From positions 186,001-250,000 of the forward strand of contig NZ_PQCD01000015.1 in the NCBI RefSeq assembly GCF_002964705.1: DNA of 64,000 nt, in the 5' to 3' direction. Source of the DNA: Pseudoalteromonas sp. T1lg75. Its GTDB lineage: Bacteria; Pseudomonadota; Gammaproteobacteria; Enterobacterales; Alteromonadaceae. The notes beneath the pieces are model-generated. The model ran no database searches, was not told the DNA's origin, and was given only the letters and a program-made list of their open reading frames with translations. The position numbers and the translations under genes are program-made. This document shows positions 10,551-20,601 of the stretch, piece after piece (the first letter of the stretch is position 1; each line of letters opens with the position of its first letter).

Positions 10551-11144
10551 TTAATAACTGTAATGGTAGCGCTGCACCTTGGTCTTTAGTGCCGATAATG
10601 TGCCGGAATTACTAATAATATCATCGGCTTTTTTCACTTTGTTGCTACGACTCATCTGCGCGGCGACTATGGCTTTTGCCGCTTCTAATGTCAGTTTATC
10701 ACGTTCGCAGGTGCGCGTTAATTGCAGCTCTAATTGCACATCAATCAACAATGTGCGCTGACAGTATTTTTCCAGCCCATTTTCAAACAGCAGGGGCGCT
10801 TCTAAAATTACATAAGGACTTTGCGCATTGGCTAGCTGAGTGAGCATCTCGGTGCGGATTTGGGGATGAAGCAGGTTATTGAGCCAACGCTTCTCCTTGT
10901 CATCGTTAAAAATGATTTTACGGAGTTTGGCTCTGTCTAGGGAGCCGTCACTACCGAGAATGCCTTCCCCATGGCGCTTAGTTATGGCTATTAACGCCGG
11001 GCTGCCTGGCTCGACAACCTGACGGGCAACCCGGTCGGCATCGACCACCTCGATGCCGAGCTCGGAAAAAAATTTACTAGCGCTTGATTTTCCGCTGCCA
11101 ATACCGCCGGTCAAGCCCAAGACCCAAGGGGGTGTGTTAGCCAA
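10551..11144 (-). CDS. coaE: Dephospho-CoA kinase
   Basis: Last step of coenzyme A synthesis: phosphorylation of the 3'-OH of dephospho-CoA. 197 residues; P-loop GLTGGIGSGKS at residues 9-19, VVDAD motif, LLHPQIR and LEAPLLFENGLE lid segments all present. Its start overlaps the end of pilD by 8 bases, so it is translated with the pilus genes, a common arrangement in gammaproteobacteria. The gap to the pilB-like gene downstream is 116 bases. Confidence 0.97.
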   Translation of the reverse strand: MANTPPWVLGLTGGIGSGKSSASKFFSELGIEVVDADRVARQVVEPGSPALIAITKRHGEGILGSDGSLDRAKLRKIIFNDDKEKRWLNNLLHPQIRTEMLTQLANAQSPYVILEAPLLFENGLEKYCQRTLLIDVQLELQLTRTCERDKLTLEAAKAIVAAQMSRSNKVKKADDIISNSGTLSALKTKVQRYHYSY

Positions 11145-12027
11145 GGATCATACTCATATAGCTGGCCTGCAATTGCTCGCCCCAGAGCATGGCTATCCAG
11201 CCGGCGATGGCAATATAAGGACCAAAGGGAATTGGAGTGGCCTTATCGCGCCCTTGAACTGTCAGCAAGATAATCCCCAGTACCGCACCAACCACGCTGG
11301 AAAGCAGGATAATCATGGGTAAAGCTTGCCAACCCAGTAAGGCACCAAACACCGCCATCAGTTTAAAGTCGCCATAACCCATGCCTTCCTTACCGGTTAC
11401 CAGTTTAAACAGCCAGTAAACGCTCCAGAGACTTAAATAACCGGCGGCAGCACCGATAATAGCTTCGCTTGGGGAGATGGTGATGCCAAGAACGCTGGCC
11501 AAAAGTGCTAACCAGAGCAGCGGCAAGGTGATTTGATCCGGCAGCAGCATATGGTCAATATCAATAAATGTCAGGGCCACCAGACACCAGGTCACGGCGA
11601 TATATAAAAGCGCCAGTTCACTGGCGCCAAGTTGCCAGGCAACTAGGGTTCCCAGGAGTGCGGTGGCGAGCTCTACTGCCGGATAGCGCACCGAAATAGG
11701 GGTTTTGCAATTGGCGCATTTACCGCCGAGTAAAAGCCAGCTTAGAACGGGAATATTTTGCCAGGGCTTTATCTTGCTTTTACATTTAGGGCAGGTGGAG
11801 CTTGGCGTAATAAGGTTAAAAGTGCCTTGATTTTCCGGAGCATCCCCTTGAGTCAATTCATCGGCCAACAAGAGTCGGCATTCTCCTTGCCACTGCATTT
11901 GCATCATTTTTGGCAATCGATAGATGACCACATTTAAAAAGCTGCCAATGGCTAAGGACACGAAAAAAGCCGTGGTATAAAAAAACCACGGCTGTGCTTG
12001 CATTAAGCTTTGTACTTCTGAAAACAT
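11137..12027 (-). CDS. pilD: Prepilin leader peptidase / N-methyltransferase
   Basis: Membrane aspartyl protease that cleaves the PilA leader after Gly and methylates the new N-terminal Phe. 296 residues with about eight membrane helices. Signatures: GSFLNVVIYRLP near the N-terminus, the four-cysteine zinc loop (CPKC and CANC), the first catalytic Asp region DIDHMLLPD and the second GYGDFK. It starts 8 bases after the pilC frame and overlaps coaE. Confidence 0.97.
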   Translation of the reverse strand: MFSEVQSLMQAQPWFFYTTAFFVSLAIGSFLNVVIYRLPKMMQMQWQGECRLLLADELTQGDAPENQGTFNLITPSSTCPKCKSKIKPWQNIPVLSWLLLGGKCANCKTPISVRYPAVELATALLGTLVAWQLGASELALLYIAVTWCLVALTFIDIDHMLLPDQITLPLLWLALLASVLGITISPSEAIIGAAAGYLSLWSVYWLFKLVTGKEGMGYGDFKLMAVFGALLGWQALPMIILLSSVVGAVLGIILLTVQGRDKATPIPFGPYIAIAGWIAMLWGEQLQASYMSMILG

Positions 12028-12035
12028 ATGTTTAG

Positions 12036-13263
12036 TTAGCCTACAACTTTACCTAGCTGGAATATTGGTAGGTACATGGCAACAATTAGGCCGCCTACTA
12101 GAATGCCTAAAACTACCATAATCATGGGTTCAAGCAGGCTGGAAAGGCCGTCTACGGCATCATCGACTTCTTGCTCATAAATAGTCGCCACCTTGGCAAG
12201 CATGTCGTCTAGCGAGCCTGATTCCTCACCTATGGCCACCATCTGAATCACCATATCTGGGAAGATATTTGAATTACGCATGGCCCAGTTCATTGGATTG
12301 CCCGAGCTGACTTCTGCCTTTATTTCTAATATAGCATCTCTGTATACGGCATTACCCGAGGCCCCTGCAGCCGAGTCTAGCGCATCGACCAGTGGCACAC
12401 CGGCGGCAAAGGTGGTTGATAAAGTACGGGCATATCGCGCTACCGCCGCCTTATTTAGAATCATACCGACTACGGGGATTTTTAAAATGACCTTGTCCAC
12501 CTTATCGCTAAAGTCTTTGTTATAGGTGCGAGCTTGGGAAAAGGCATATCCAGCAGCAACTAGAGCTATGAGTATTACCCACCAAAACTTCTGCATAAAT
12601 TCAGAGATACCTATAACCATAAGCGTAAACGCGGGAAGTTCGGCACCAAAGCTGTCAAAAATGTCTTTAAATTGAGGTACAACAAATACAAGTAATATTG
12701 ATGTAACTATGATGGCGACAACAATCACGGCGATAGGGTAAAAAAGTGCCTTTTTGATCTTAGACTTAAGCGCCTCGGCCTTTTCTTTATAGAGCGCCAC
12801 ACGATCAAATATTCGATCTAGGGCACCGGACTGCTCACCTGAAGAAACCAAATCACAATAGAGGTCATCAAAGTATTTAGGGTGCTTACGTAGCGCAGAA
12901 CTAAGCGGGTGGCCCGCCTTTACCTCTTCGCCTATATTATTCAGCAGGGTTTTTAACACTGGGGTTTTCCGAGCCATCGGCAATCATGTCTATCGCTTGA
13001 ACCAGGGAAACACCAGCCAATAACATGGTAGCTAGTTGGCGCGTCAATATCGCGATATCTTTAGCGGTGATCTTTTTCTTATCTGAGCCAAATAAAGCCT
13101 TGGGCTTACGTTTTACCTTGGAAGGAGTAATACCTTGCTTACGCAACTGTGCCTTAACCAGAGCAACACTGGTGCTACTTAGCTCTCCTTCTAGCTTTTT
13201 ACCTCGCGAGCTTACTCCTACCCATTGGAAGGTGTCTTGCTGACTTTTTAATTGTTTTGCCAT
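12036..13263 (-). pseudogene. pilC: Type IV pilus inner-membrane platform PilC, frameshifted
   Basis: PilC/GspF platform protein split into two frames. Residues from ATG 13263 (MAKQLKSQQDTFQW) read to IDMIADGSENPSVK and then hit a stop at 12937; the following frame (TLLNNIGEEVKAGHPLSSALRKHPKYFDDLYCDLV) continues to 12036 and carries both GspF domains and the membrane helices. Joining the frames by removing one A from the run of five A (about 12947-12951) restores one continuous protein of normal size, about 408 residues. So either a one-base insertion has broken pilC or the run was miscalled. All other parts look intact, which argues for a recent or artefactual change. Confidence 0.85.
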
Positions 13264-13360
13264 TTTTTTATCCACAATCCTGTTGAACTACATTAATAGT
13301 AACATGATGATTACGTTCCGCTTACTTTTAGTGTAGAGCATAGAGGTTAAAAATTGTTAT

Positions 13361-15055
13361 CTAAGCATTGGTAACACGGTTTACTTCAACCAAACTAGTC
13401 ACCCCCTGAGCCACCTTTTTTAGGCCGGAGGCGCGCAGATTATTAACGCCCTCTTGCGTCGCTACCTGGGCAATCTCTAATGAGTTGCCACCGCGCATAA
13501 TAATTTCTGCTATTTTTGCTGTAATAGGCATCACCTCATAAATACCCACACGGCCCTTATAGCCTTCGGTACACTCATCACAGCCTTTTGCCTTAAAAAT
13601 AGTGAGCTCAGTTAGCTGCTCATAGTCAAAACCTTGCTTAAGCAGCTCTTCCTGAGGTAATTGCTCCGGCTCTTTACAGTTATTGCACAGGCGTCGTGCC
13701 AGACGCTGAGCAATAATAAGGCTAACCGAGCTGGCAATGTTATATGAGGGAACGCCCATATTCATTAATCGGGTCAGGGTTTCCGGTGCCGAGTTGGTAT
13801 GCAGAGTTGAGAGCACCAAGTGACCGGTTTGTGCCGCCTTAATGGCAATTTCTGCTGTTTCTAAATCTCGGATCTCACCCACCATGACCACATCCGGGTC
13901 CTGGCGTAAGAATGCACGCAGGGCGTTGGAAAAGGTCATATCGGCGCGCATATTAATTTGCACTTGGTTTATGCCTTCCAGGTTAATTTCCACCGGGTCT
14001 TCGGCGGTGGAGATATTACGCTCGGCGGTATTCAGAATATTTAAGCCTGTATATAGGGAGACCGTTTTACCCGAGCCGGTAGGGCCGGTCACCAGTATCA
14101 TGCCCTGAGGCTGGGCTAATGCATCAAGATAAAGCTTTTTCTGCTCAGGCTCATAACCCAGTACATCGATCCCCAGCATGGCGCTTGAGCTGTCGAGAAT
14201 ACGCATTACTATTTTTTCACCCCAGAGGGTGGGCAGGGTACTCACTCGGAAGTCGATGCTTTTCTTTGCATTAATTTTTAGCTTAATACGACCATCCTGG
14301 GGCTTTCGCTTTTCCGCCAAATCCATATGAGACATCACCTTAATACGGGCGGCAATACGGCTTTCCAGGTTGACCGGTGGCGAGGCGATTTCATGAAGCA
14401 CGCCATCGACGCGAAAACGGATACGGTAACGTTTTTCATAAGGTTCAAAGTGTAAATCGGAAGCACCGCGCTTAATGGCATCCATTAATATCTTGTTGAT
14501 ATAAACTATAATGGGCGCATCATCTTCTTTACTATTAACATCTGTGGCTATACTTTTTTTGACATGTCCTTCATCGGCTTCAACACCGTCCAGCTCTTCC
14601 ATATCGCCATCTGTAATTCCTAACCCGGAAGCGCTGTCAAAAAGTGAGTCTATTGTTTTATCAAGGTCATCATAGCGAACTACAATCGCCTCGGTTTGCA
14701 TCCCGGTATTAAATTCATAATCTTCAAAGGCACTAAAGTCGGTAGGATCAGCTGTAGCTAAATAAAGCGTCTTACCTTTTACGGCAATAGGAAGTAGCCT
14801 ATGCTTTTTTATCAGTTTTTCATTTAGATACTCTGGCTTGGGGAAACATTCAGGATCAAATTGCGATAAATCAAACTGAGCGACATGAAATATTTGGCTG
14901 GCGCGGGCTTGTAACTGTTCAGGCTTTAAACCAGAGGCTTGACATAATACTTCTGGAAGGCTCGAGTTATTTTCCGCTTGATGACTTTCAAGTTTTTTTA
15001 TATCGAAGACACCTAGGTTAGCAAGCCTACGTGTAAGAGGGGTATTTAAATTCAT
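13361..15055 (-). CDS. pilB: Type IV pilus extension ATPase PilB
   Basis: Hexameric ATPase that drives pilin polymerisation. 564 residues: MshEN-type N-terminal domain (to about residue 150), acidic linker, then ATPase core with Walker [37 protein letters not shown] and the tetracysteine zinc site (CNNC and CDEC). It sits in the conserved order pilA-pilB-pilC-pilD and is therefore the orthologous copy; the paralogue is at 8755-10434. Spacing: 81 bases from pilA, 97 bases to the pilC ATG. Confidence 0.96.
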   Translation of the reverse strand: MNLNTPLTRRLANLGVFDIKKLESHQAENNSSLPEVLCQASGLKPEQLQARASQIFHVAQFDLSQFDPECFPKPEYLNEKLIKKHRLLPIAVKGKTLYLATADPTDFSAFEDYEFNTGMQTEAIVVRYDDLDKTIDSLFDSASGLGITDGDMEELDGVEADEGHVKKSIATDVNSKEDDAPIIVYINKILMDAIKRGASDLHFEPYEKRYRIRFRVDGVLHEIASPPVNLESRIAARIKVMSHMDLAEKRKPQDGRIKLKINAKKSIDFRVSTLPTLWGEKIVMRILDSSSAMLGIDVLGYEPEQKKLYLDALAQPQGMILVTGPTGSGKTVSLYTGLNILNTAERNISTAEDPVEINLEGINQVQINMRADMTFSNALRAFLRQDPDVVMVGEIRDLETAEIAIKAAQTGHLVLSTLHTNSAPETLTRLMNMGVPSYNIASSVSLIIAQRLARRLCNNCKEPEQLPQEELLKQGFDYEQLTELTIFKAKGCDECTEGYKGRVGIYEVMPITAKIAEIIMRGGNSLEIAQVATQEGVNNLRASGLKKVAQGVTSLVEVNRVTNA

Positions 15056-15070
15056 TTAGTTATTTTGCTT

Positions 15071-15104
15071 AAATAACAAAGAGAAGCTGGCAGCTCCTCT
15101 TTGT
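15071..15104 (-). terminator. Attenuating hairpin between pilA and pilB
   Basis: On the minus strand ACAAAGAG and CTCTTTGT pair around an inner AGCTG/CAGCT stem, followed by TATTT. A second palindrome (AATGTTAA / TTAACATT, about 15116-15132) lies just after the pilA stop. Such elements between pilA and pilB are expected to give more pilin mRNA than assembly mRNA. Confidence 0.6.
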
Positions 15105-15136
15105 AGTAATTGAATCAATGTTAATTTAACATTGAA

Positions 15137-15583
15137 TTAGCACAGTTCAGTGTTGGTATTTGAGCAAGTCTCAACCCAGTTTACTGAAAGGTCTGCAGCT
15201 ACCGTGCCTGCAAGAGTGTAAGTTTCAGTAGTATTAGGTGAGTTTGTTGGAGCTGTAGCCACGATAGTCATGGTATCGCCTGCAACCACAGGGGCTGATA
15301 AAGAAGCAGTAAATGTAAGACCTACTACATCAGCTGCAGCTGTTACGTCTGCTGGAATACCACCGGCGCCTGCAGCACAAACGGCTGGGTTGGTCTGATA
15401 ACAAACCATAGCGGCTGTTTTGATGTTTGTTGCAGCTAGTTTCGTTTCCGTAAACTCAGCGCGTCGTGTGTAATCCTGGTACGCAGGCAGAGCTACCGCT
15501 GCAAGAATACCGATGATCGCAACTACGATCATTAATTCGATTAGGGTAAAACCCTGTTGTTTGTTGTGAGTCATTTTTTCCAT
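15137..15583 (-). CDS. pilA: Type IV major pilin PilA
   Basis: Type IVa pilin precursor of 148 residues. Short basic leader [11 protein letters not shown], cleavage before Phe in [23 protein letters not shown], Glu at +5, then a globular domain ending in a disulfide loop [10 protein letters not shown] strong ribosome site (AGGAGAGG) is correctly spaced for the ATG at 15583, so that start is preferred over the ATG three codons later. The globular part is low in complexity (Ala/Thr rich), as in many environmental pilins. Confidence 0.95.
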   Translation of the reverse strand: MEKMTHNKQQGFTLIELMIVVAIIGILAAVALPAYQDYTRRAEFTETKLAATNIKTAAMVCYQTNPAVCAAGAGGIPADVTAAADVVGLTFTASLSAPVVAGDTMTIVATAPTNSPNTTETYTLAGTVAADLSVNWVETCSNTNTELC

Positions 15584-15639
15584 TTTCCTCTCCTAAAGGA
15601 TTTTTTGGGCAAAGTTAAGGTAACCAGAGCTACTGCTTT

Positions 15640-15668
15640 AATCTAGTTTAGCGCCGGTTGGTTTTCAA
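15640..15668 (-). promoter_or_regulatory. Candidate sigma-70 promoter of pilA
   Basis: On the minus strand TTGAAA, 17-base spacer, TAGATT. Transcription would start near 15633, giving a leader of about 50 bases with the AGGAGAGG site. No sigma-54 GG-N10-GC element was found in this gap. Confidence 0.5.
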
Positions 15669-15706
15669 TGTTAATAGCTTTAAATAATTTTAAAAGTCAT
15701 TAACAC

Positions 15707-15784
15707 AAAAAATGCCGGCACCGCTAATGTTCGGTTAAATTGTAGCCTAATTTTAAGGAGCTACGAACTTAACCCGCATTTTTT
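15707..15784 (-). terminator. Long terminator hairpin after nadC
   Basis: Nine-base outer arms AAAAAATGC and GCATTTTTT enclose inner pairs GGTTAA/TTAACC and GTAGC/GCTAC. Read on the minus strand it ends in T6, so it can stop nadC transcripts before pilA. The remaining part of the 372-base nadC-pilA gap holds only the pilA promoter and AT-rich sequence. Confidence 0.65.
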
Positions 15785-15955
15785 AAAAGTGTACGCTGCC
15801 GATGTTACAGTTTCATTGATTTATAACAAAGTATTACTTTATTTTATAAACCTCATTCTTTGAAACTAGATGCTATCACGGTGATTTTATTTTGGGTAGC
15901 CCTTTTTATAACATTGTGTAACATTTGTATCGGCGTCAAATCGCTTGGCTCTGTT

Positions 15956-16801
<846 letters not shown>

Positions 16802-16820
16802 TTAGTACCTATTGGAAGAG

Positions 16821-17285
16821 TTAAACGGCACCGGCGAAATCGAGCTGGCGCCAGGATTCAAACACAAACACCGCGACCGCGTTGGACAGATTCATGCTGC
16901 GGCTATTGGCCTGCATGGGAATACGCACCCTTTGTTGTTCGGGCAGGGCGGCAATAATGTCATCCGGTAAGCCTCGGGTTTCCGGACCAAAGAGCAGGGC
17001 ATCGCCGGCCTGATAGTTCACCTCGTGGTGGTATTTTTTGCCCTTGGTGGTGCAGGCAAAGATCCGCTTCGGTTGCTGTGAGTCGATATAGCTTTGCAAA
17101 TCGCTATGGCGCTGCACCTGAGAAAACTCATGGTAATCCAAACCGGCGCGTTTAATGCGTTTGTCATCCCACTCAAAGCCCAAGGGCTCGATTAAATGCA
17201 GGCGATACCCGGTATTGGCGCAGAGGCGAATAATATTGCCGGTATTGGGTGGAATTTCCGGTTGAAATAAGATGATGTCTAGCAT
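16821..17285 (-). CDS. trmL: tRNA (cytidine(34)-2'-O)-methyltransferase
   Basis: SPOUT-fold methyltransferase that 2'-O-methylates wobble C34/U34 of tRNA-Leu isoacceptors. 154 residues; starts [20 protein letters not shown] as in TrmL, with knot motifs [11 protein letters not shown] and [22 protein letters not shown]. The ATG at 17285 is chosen over an upstream in-frame start at 17300 because of this alignment. It precedes nadC by 22 bases. Confidence 0.95.
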   Translation of the reverse strand: MLDIILFQPEIPPNTGNIIRLCANTGYRLHLIEPLGFEWDDKRIKRAGLDYHEFSQVQRHSDLQSYIDSQQPKRIFACTTKGKKYHHEVNYQAGDALLFGPETRGLPDDIIAALPEQQRVRIPMQANSRSMNLSNAVAVFVFESWRQLDFAGAV

Positions 17286-17391
17286 GGTGTTTATCGACAA
17301 TCTAAGGTGCTAAGCCAAAATTGGCCTAAGTATATCAAACTTGGTTACAATAACGCACATCAAAGCGAGTGAATCAGAGTGAGTAAAAACA

Positions 17392-18336
17392 TTGGCCAGT
17401 GCAGCACCGACGCCAAAGGCAGGAAAAGGATATAATTTTTGGGTGCGCTTTGCCAGCGTCAGCACCCTGGTTATGGTGAGCGTGATGATTGCAGCCAAGG
17501 CGTGGGCCTGGTTGGCCTCAGGATCGGCGGCCATGTTGGGCTCATTGACCGACTCGCTGTTGGATATCAGCGCTACCTTGATGAACTTCTTTGTGCTTAG
17601 CTATGCCTTAAAACCCGCCGACGATGATCACCGTTTTGGTCATGGCAAGGCCGAGGCCTTGGCCGGTCTCGGGCAATCGGCATTTATTGCCGGCAGCGGT
17701 TGTTTACTGGCGTTTCATGCCATAGAACGGATTTTTAATCCGGTACCCATTACTCATTCCCTGCTCGGGGTTTGGGTAAGCGTGTTTGCCATCTTTTGTA
17801 CCTTGGTGGTGGTGTTTGTGCAATATCAGGCGTTGCAGCGTACAGAGTCGGTGGCCTTGAAAGCCGATTCCTTGCATTACAAGGGCGACTTGTTTCTTAA
17901 CCTGGCGGTATTGGCGGCTCTGTTGTTAGCCTATTATGGAATGTCAGGAGCCGATCCTTACTTCGCCATTCTGGTTGCTGCCTACTTGTTGTATAACGCC
18001 TGGCAGATCGCCACCGAAAGCGCTGGCCACCTAATGGATAAGGAACTTCCCGATGAAGAAAAGGAGCATATAGTGGCGGTGGCTTGCTCTCATGATGCGG
18101 TCCATGGTGTGCATGCCTTGCGCACCCGCCAAGGCGGTAAGGTGCGCTTTATCGAGTTTCATTTAGAGCTGGATGACCATATTCCATTAGTTCAGGCCCA
18201 CCGCATAGCCGATGAAGTTGAGCTGATGGTAAAAGATGCCTTTAGCCTGCAAAAGCACCCCGAATTCGGCGGTGAGGTGGATGTGTTGATCCACCAAGAT
18301 CCAGTTTCTGCGGTAGCCAAAAACCCTCAAGAATGA
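17392..18336 (+). CDS. fieF: Cation-efflux pump FieF (CDF family)
   Basis: Proton-coupled exporter of Zn2+/Fe2+ in the inner membrane. 314 residues, six membrane helices and a C-terminal cytoplasmic ferredoxin-like domain. The metal-site pattern is kept: SLTDSLLD in helix 2 and HYKGD in helix 5; also DDDHRFGHGKAE after helix 2 and LRTRQGG / FIEFHLELD / VLIHQDP in the C-terminal domain. A TTG start at 17392 is used because a stop codon lies four codons upstream in frame and no earlier ATG/GTG exists; GAGTGAG may serve as ribosome site. Divergent from trmL. Confidence 0.92.
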   Translation: MASAAPTPKAGKGYNFWVRFASVSTLVMVSVMIAAKAWAWLASGSAAMLGSLTDSLLDISATLMNFFVLSYALKPADDDHRFGHGKAEALAGLGQSAFIAGSGCLLAFHAIERIFNPVPITHSLLGVWVSVFAIFCTLVVVFVQYQALQRTESVALKADSLHYKGDLFLNLAVLAALLLAYYGMSGADPYFAILVAAYLLYNAWQIATESAGHLMDKELPDEEKEHIVAVACSHDAVHGVHALRTRQGGKVRFIEFHLELDDHIPLVQAHRIADEVELMVKDAFSLQKHPEFGGEVDVLIHQDPVSAVAKNPQE

Positions 18337-18365
18337 CGCGCTTCATAATTATTTCTATGCGTTTA

Positions 18366-18406
18366 TAGCGCGAATCTAGGGGCTCGACTTCGCGCTACAA
18401 GCCTAC
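18366..18406 (-). repeat. REP-like GTAG hairpin upstream of the RAYT gene
   Basis: On the minus strand GTAGGCT is followed by a hairpin with 9-base perfect arms TAGCGCGAA / TTCGCGCTA and a 14-base loop. A 5' GTAG followed by a palindrome is the form recognised by REP-associated transposases. Confidence 0.5.
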
Positions 18407-18468
18407 TTTTCTCCAACGGACCTGGTTGTGTACTACAGTTAATAATCTTGTATGCAAAGGAGTTGGAT

Positions 18469-18915
18469 ATGAGTTTAAATAAATTGTCCCAAGGAAGAGG
18501 TGACCGCCTGCGTGGCGAGTACTTTATCACCATCAATTGTTATCAACGCATTCCCTTTTTTCAGCGCTTCGAACTGGCAACGTTATTTTGTTGGCATTTA
18601 CATCAGCATGAGCTGAGTTGTCGCTGCGCCTGGCTCACCTGGGTACTCATGCCGGATCATTTTCATGGTTTATTACGGCTGGAAAAGGATAATTTGCACG
18701 AGGCGGTAGGGCGCTTAAAGGGAGCTGCAGCGGCGGATATCAACCGCAATCTAAGGCGCAAAGGAAAGGTGTGGCAGCCCGGCTATTTTGAACGTCAACT
18801 TACGATTGAAGACGACCGCCTGCAAATTGCCCGTTACATTGCTGCTAACCCACTGCGCAAACACCTCGCCTCCAGCCTTGGGGAGTACCCATTTTGGAAC
18901 TCCCGCTACTTGTAG
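18469..18915 (+). CDS. REP-associated tyrosine transposase (RAYT, Y1 family)
   Basis: Single-domain IS200-like transposase of 148 residues. The HUH motif is in MPDHFHGLL (about residues 66-74) and the catalytic Tyr in ARYIAANPLRK near residue 128; FITINCYQRIPFF opens the fold. RAYTs are domesticated relatives of IS200/IS605 transposases that nick REP sequences and do not carry transposon ends. ATG at 18469 has AAGGAG just upstream. It is flanked by two outward-facing GTAGGCT-headed hairpins. It ends 34 bases from the convergent rlmJ. Confidence 0.88.
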   Translation: MSLNKLSQGRGDRLRGEYFITINCYQRIPFFQRFELATLFCWHLHQHELSCRCAWLTWVLMPDHFHGLLRLEKDNLHEAVGRLKGAAAADINRNLRRKGKVWQPGYFERQLTIEDDRLQIARYIAANPLRKHLASSLGEYPFWNSRYL

Positions 18916-18961
18916 GCTGAGGTCGAGGAGAGCTGTTTGAAGCTGTCGCTATTCCTCGACC
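18912..18961 (+). repeat. REP-like GTAG hairpin at the 3' end of the RAYT gene
   Basis: GTAGGCT (containing the RAYT stop TAG) is followed by 9-base arms GGTCGAGGA and TCCTCGACC. The right arm overlaps the last codons of rlmJ. Opposite orientation to the copy at 18366-18406. Confidence 0.4.
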
Positions 18962-19788
18962 AGTTGGGTGGCGCGGTAAAAGCCGCTGCTGTCGCTCAAT
19001 AAGGTGACCAGCTCTGGCAGCACTTGCTCCATAGTATGAATCAGGGTGTAGGGTGGGTTGATGGCTATCATGCCCGAGGCGGTCATGCCATGGGTATCGG
19101 TATCGGCACTGGTGGCCAGTTCGAACAGTTGAATATTCTTGATACCGCTTTGCGTTAAACGTTGCTCGATACGGTCGATGCGCTCGCGATCCACCACGGG
19201 ATACCAAAGCAAATAGGTGCCGGTGCTAAAGCGTTTATGGGCCTTAATAAGGCTGTCGACGGCTTTGTCATAATCGCTTTTTATCTCATAAGGTGGATCC
19301 ATCAGTACGCAGGCGCGGCGAGAAATGGGCGGTACTAGGCCCAATAAGCCGGTAAAGCCGTTCTCACCTTTGACTCGCAGTGAGCGCTTGCCGGCCATGT
19401 TTTTCTCAAGCAAGGCCAAGTCCTGTGGGTGCAACTCAAAAAACCAGCCCTTATCTTGCTTGCGCAGGTAATGCTCGGCGACCTTAGGTGAGCCGGGGTA
19501 ATGGGCTAAGGTCGTCCCTTGGTTCATGCTTTTAATGAGCGCTACATAGTCGCTTAAAGCTTCAACATTACCCTGGTAATCCCAAAGCTTGGCAATCCCG
19601 TCGGCGTACTCCTTGGTTTTTTGCATATCGGCATTGTCGAGGGCAAAAAAGCCCGCACCCGAATGGGTATCGATATAATCAAAGGGTTTGTCTTTTTTCA
19701 CCATGTGCTTAAGCGCTTGAGCCAATACCAGGTGTTTGACGACATCCGCCGGGTTGCCAGCGTGGAAGGAGTGACGATAACTGAGCAT
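18949..19788 (-). CDS. rlmJ: 23S rRNA (adenine(2030)-N(6))-methyltransferase RlmJ
   Basis: Methylates A2030 of 23S rRNA. 279 residues, family length. Starts MLSYRHSFHAGNPADVVKHLVL as in RlmJ; SAM site YIDTHSGAGFF; catalytic motif DPPYEIKSDY (about residues 160-170); GSGMIAINPPY-like C-terminal strand (TASGMIAINPPYTL). Divergent from the zapA pair and convergent with the RAYT gene. Confidence 0.96.
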   Translation of the reverse strand: MLSYRHSFHAGNPADVVKHLVLAQALKHMVKKDKPFDYIDTHSGAGFFALDNADMQKTKEYADGIAKLWDYQGNVEALSDYVALIKSMNQGTTLAHYPGSPKVAEHYLRKQDKGWFFELHPQDLALLEKNMAGKRSLRVKGENGFTGLLGLVPPISRRACVLMDPPYEIKSDYDKAVDSLIKAHKRFSTGTYLLWYPVVDRERIDRIEQRLTQSGIKNIQLFELATSADTDTHGMTASGMIAINPPYTLIHTMEQVLPELVTLLSDSSGFYRATQLVEE

Positions 19789-20053
19789 AAATAATCCAGA
19801 CCAAAAAGTTGCGCCGCCATTTTACTCTTTATTGTCAGTGATAAACAGTCGAGCGTCCTTAAGGCACCCTTCAAGGCCGGTGTGCATAAAAAATATGCTG
19901 ACAACTTAAACCGGCGCTGAACTTAAGTCGGTTGAAAATGAACCCGCTGTTAATACTGGAAAAATTTACAGGAATTAGCGTGTAACCCCTAGCATCCCTG
20001 GGCATATTGCTTTACATTTGCACACTCTAATCAACAGTTTAAAGAGCGCATTT

Positions 20054-20275
20054 ATGAATCAAGAAACCCTTTCCCAACTCGAACAACTGGTCGATAAACT
20101 AATTGCCCGTAATACAGAGCTAGGCCAAGAAGTGTCGGCGCTGCGTGAAAGTAATGCCAAGTTACAAGACGAAAATGAAACCTTGCAACTGGAAGTACTT
20201 GAAAGTGAAGAAAAGCAAAAAGAAACCAGCACTACATTAACGTCGCTACTAGAGAAACTACAAGCGGCTAGCTAA
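20054..20275 (+). CDS. Small coiled-coil protein next to zapA (TIGR02449 type)
   Basis: 73-residue protein, nearly all one heptad-rich coiled coil (LSQLEQLVDKLIARNTEL, then LRESNAKLQDENETLQLEV). Similar small proteins precede zapA in many gammaproteobacteria and resemble ZapB in form. ATG at 20054 chosen over 20018. Its stop overlaps the zapA start (TAATG), so the two are coupled. A cell-division role is inferred from this coupling only. Confidence 0.8.
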   Translation: MNQETLSQLEQLVDKLIARNTELGQEVSALRESNAKLQDENETLQLEVLESEEKQKETSTTLTSLLEKLQAAS

Positions 20276-20565
20276 TGAGTGACAAAGGGCACAGCGTCAA
20301 GGTAAACCTGCTTGGTAAAGAGCATCAGTTTGCTTGTCCCCAGGGGCAAGAGCAGGCGCTACTCGCTGCGGCCGAAAACTTAAATGCTAACGTAGAGCGA
20401 ATGCGCTCGCGCTCGGCAATTCGCAATGATGACAAGGCCTTGCTGCTAGCGGCGCTGACCTTGTCACATGAATTACTCGAGGCGAAGGCGCAGTTACATC
20501 AGCAGTCGGTACAGCAGCACGCTCTGTGTAACAAGCTGGAAGCTGCCTTGCAGCAAGAAGATTAA
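20275..20565 (+). CDS. zapA: Cell division protein ZapA
   Basis: Stabilises FtsZ bundles at midcell. 96 residues: N-terminal VKVNLLGKEHQFACPQGQEQALLAAAENLN beta-alpha domain, then a C-terminal coiled coil. Translationally coupled to the coiled-coil gene before it. In many relatives the 6S RNA gene follows zapA; here a terminator follows at once and a metallo-hydrolase gene begins 37 bases after the stop. Confidence 0.93.
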   Translation: MSDKGHSVKVNLLGKEHQFACPQGQEQALLAAAENLNANVERMRSRSAIRNDDKALLLAALTLSHELLEAKAQLHQQSVQQHALCNKLEAALQQED

Positions 20566-20588
20566 GGCGCCCTTGAGCGCCTTTTTTA
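20562..20588 (+). terminator. Rho-independent terminator after zapA
   Basis: AAGGCGC / GCGCCTT stem with 6-base loop and T6; left arm overlaps the zapA stop. Confidence 0.85.
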
Positions 20589-20601
20589 CGGAGACTCAAT
20601 T

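Noticed and set aside
12937..12983. Programmed -1 frameshift in pilC
   Set aside because: The two frames need a +1 change, and there is no X-XXY-YYZ heptamer; a homopolymer insertion is simpler.
15584..15710. Sigma-54 promoter for pilA
   Set aside because: No GG-N10-GC element in the right place; a sigma-70-like pair with 17-base spacer fits better.
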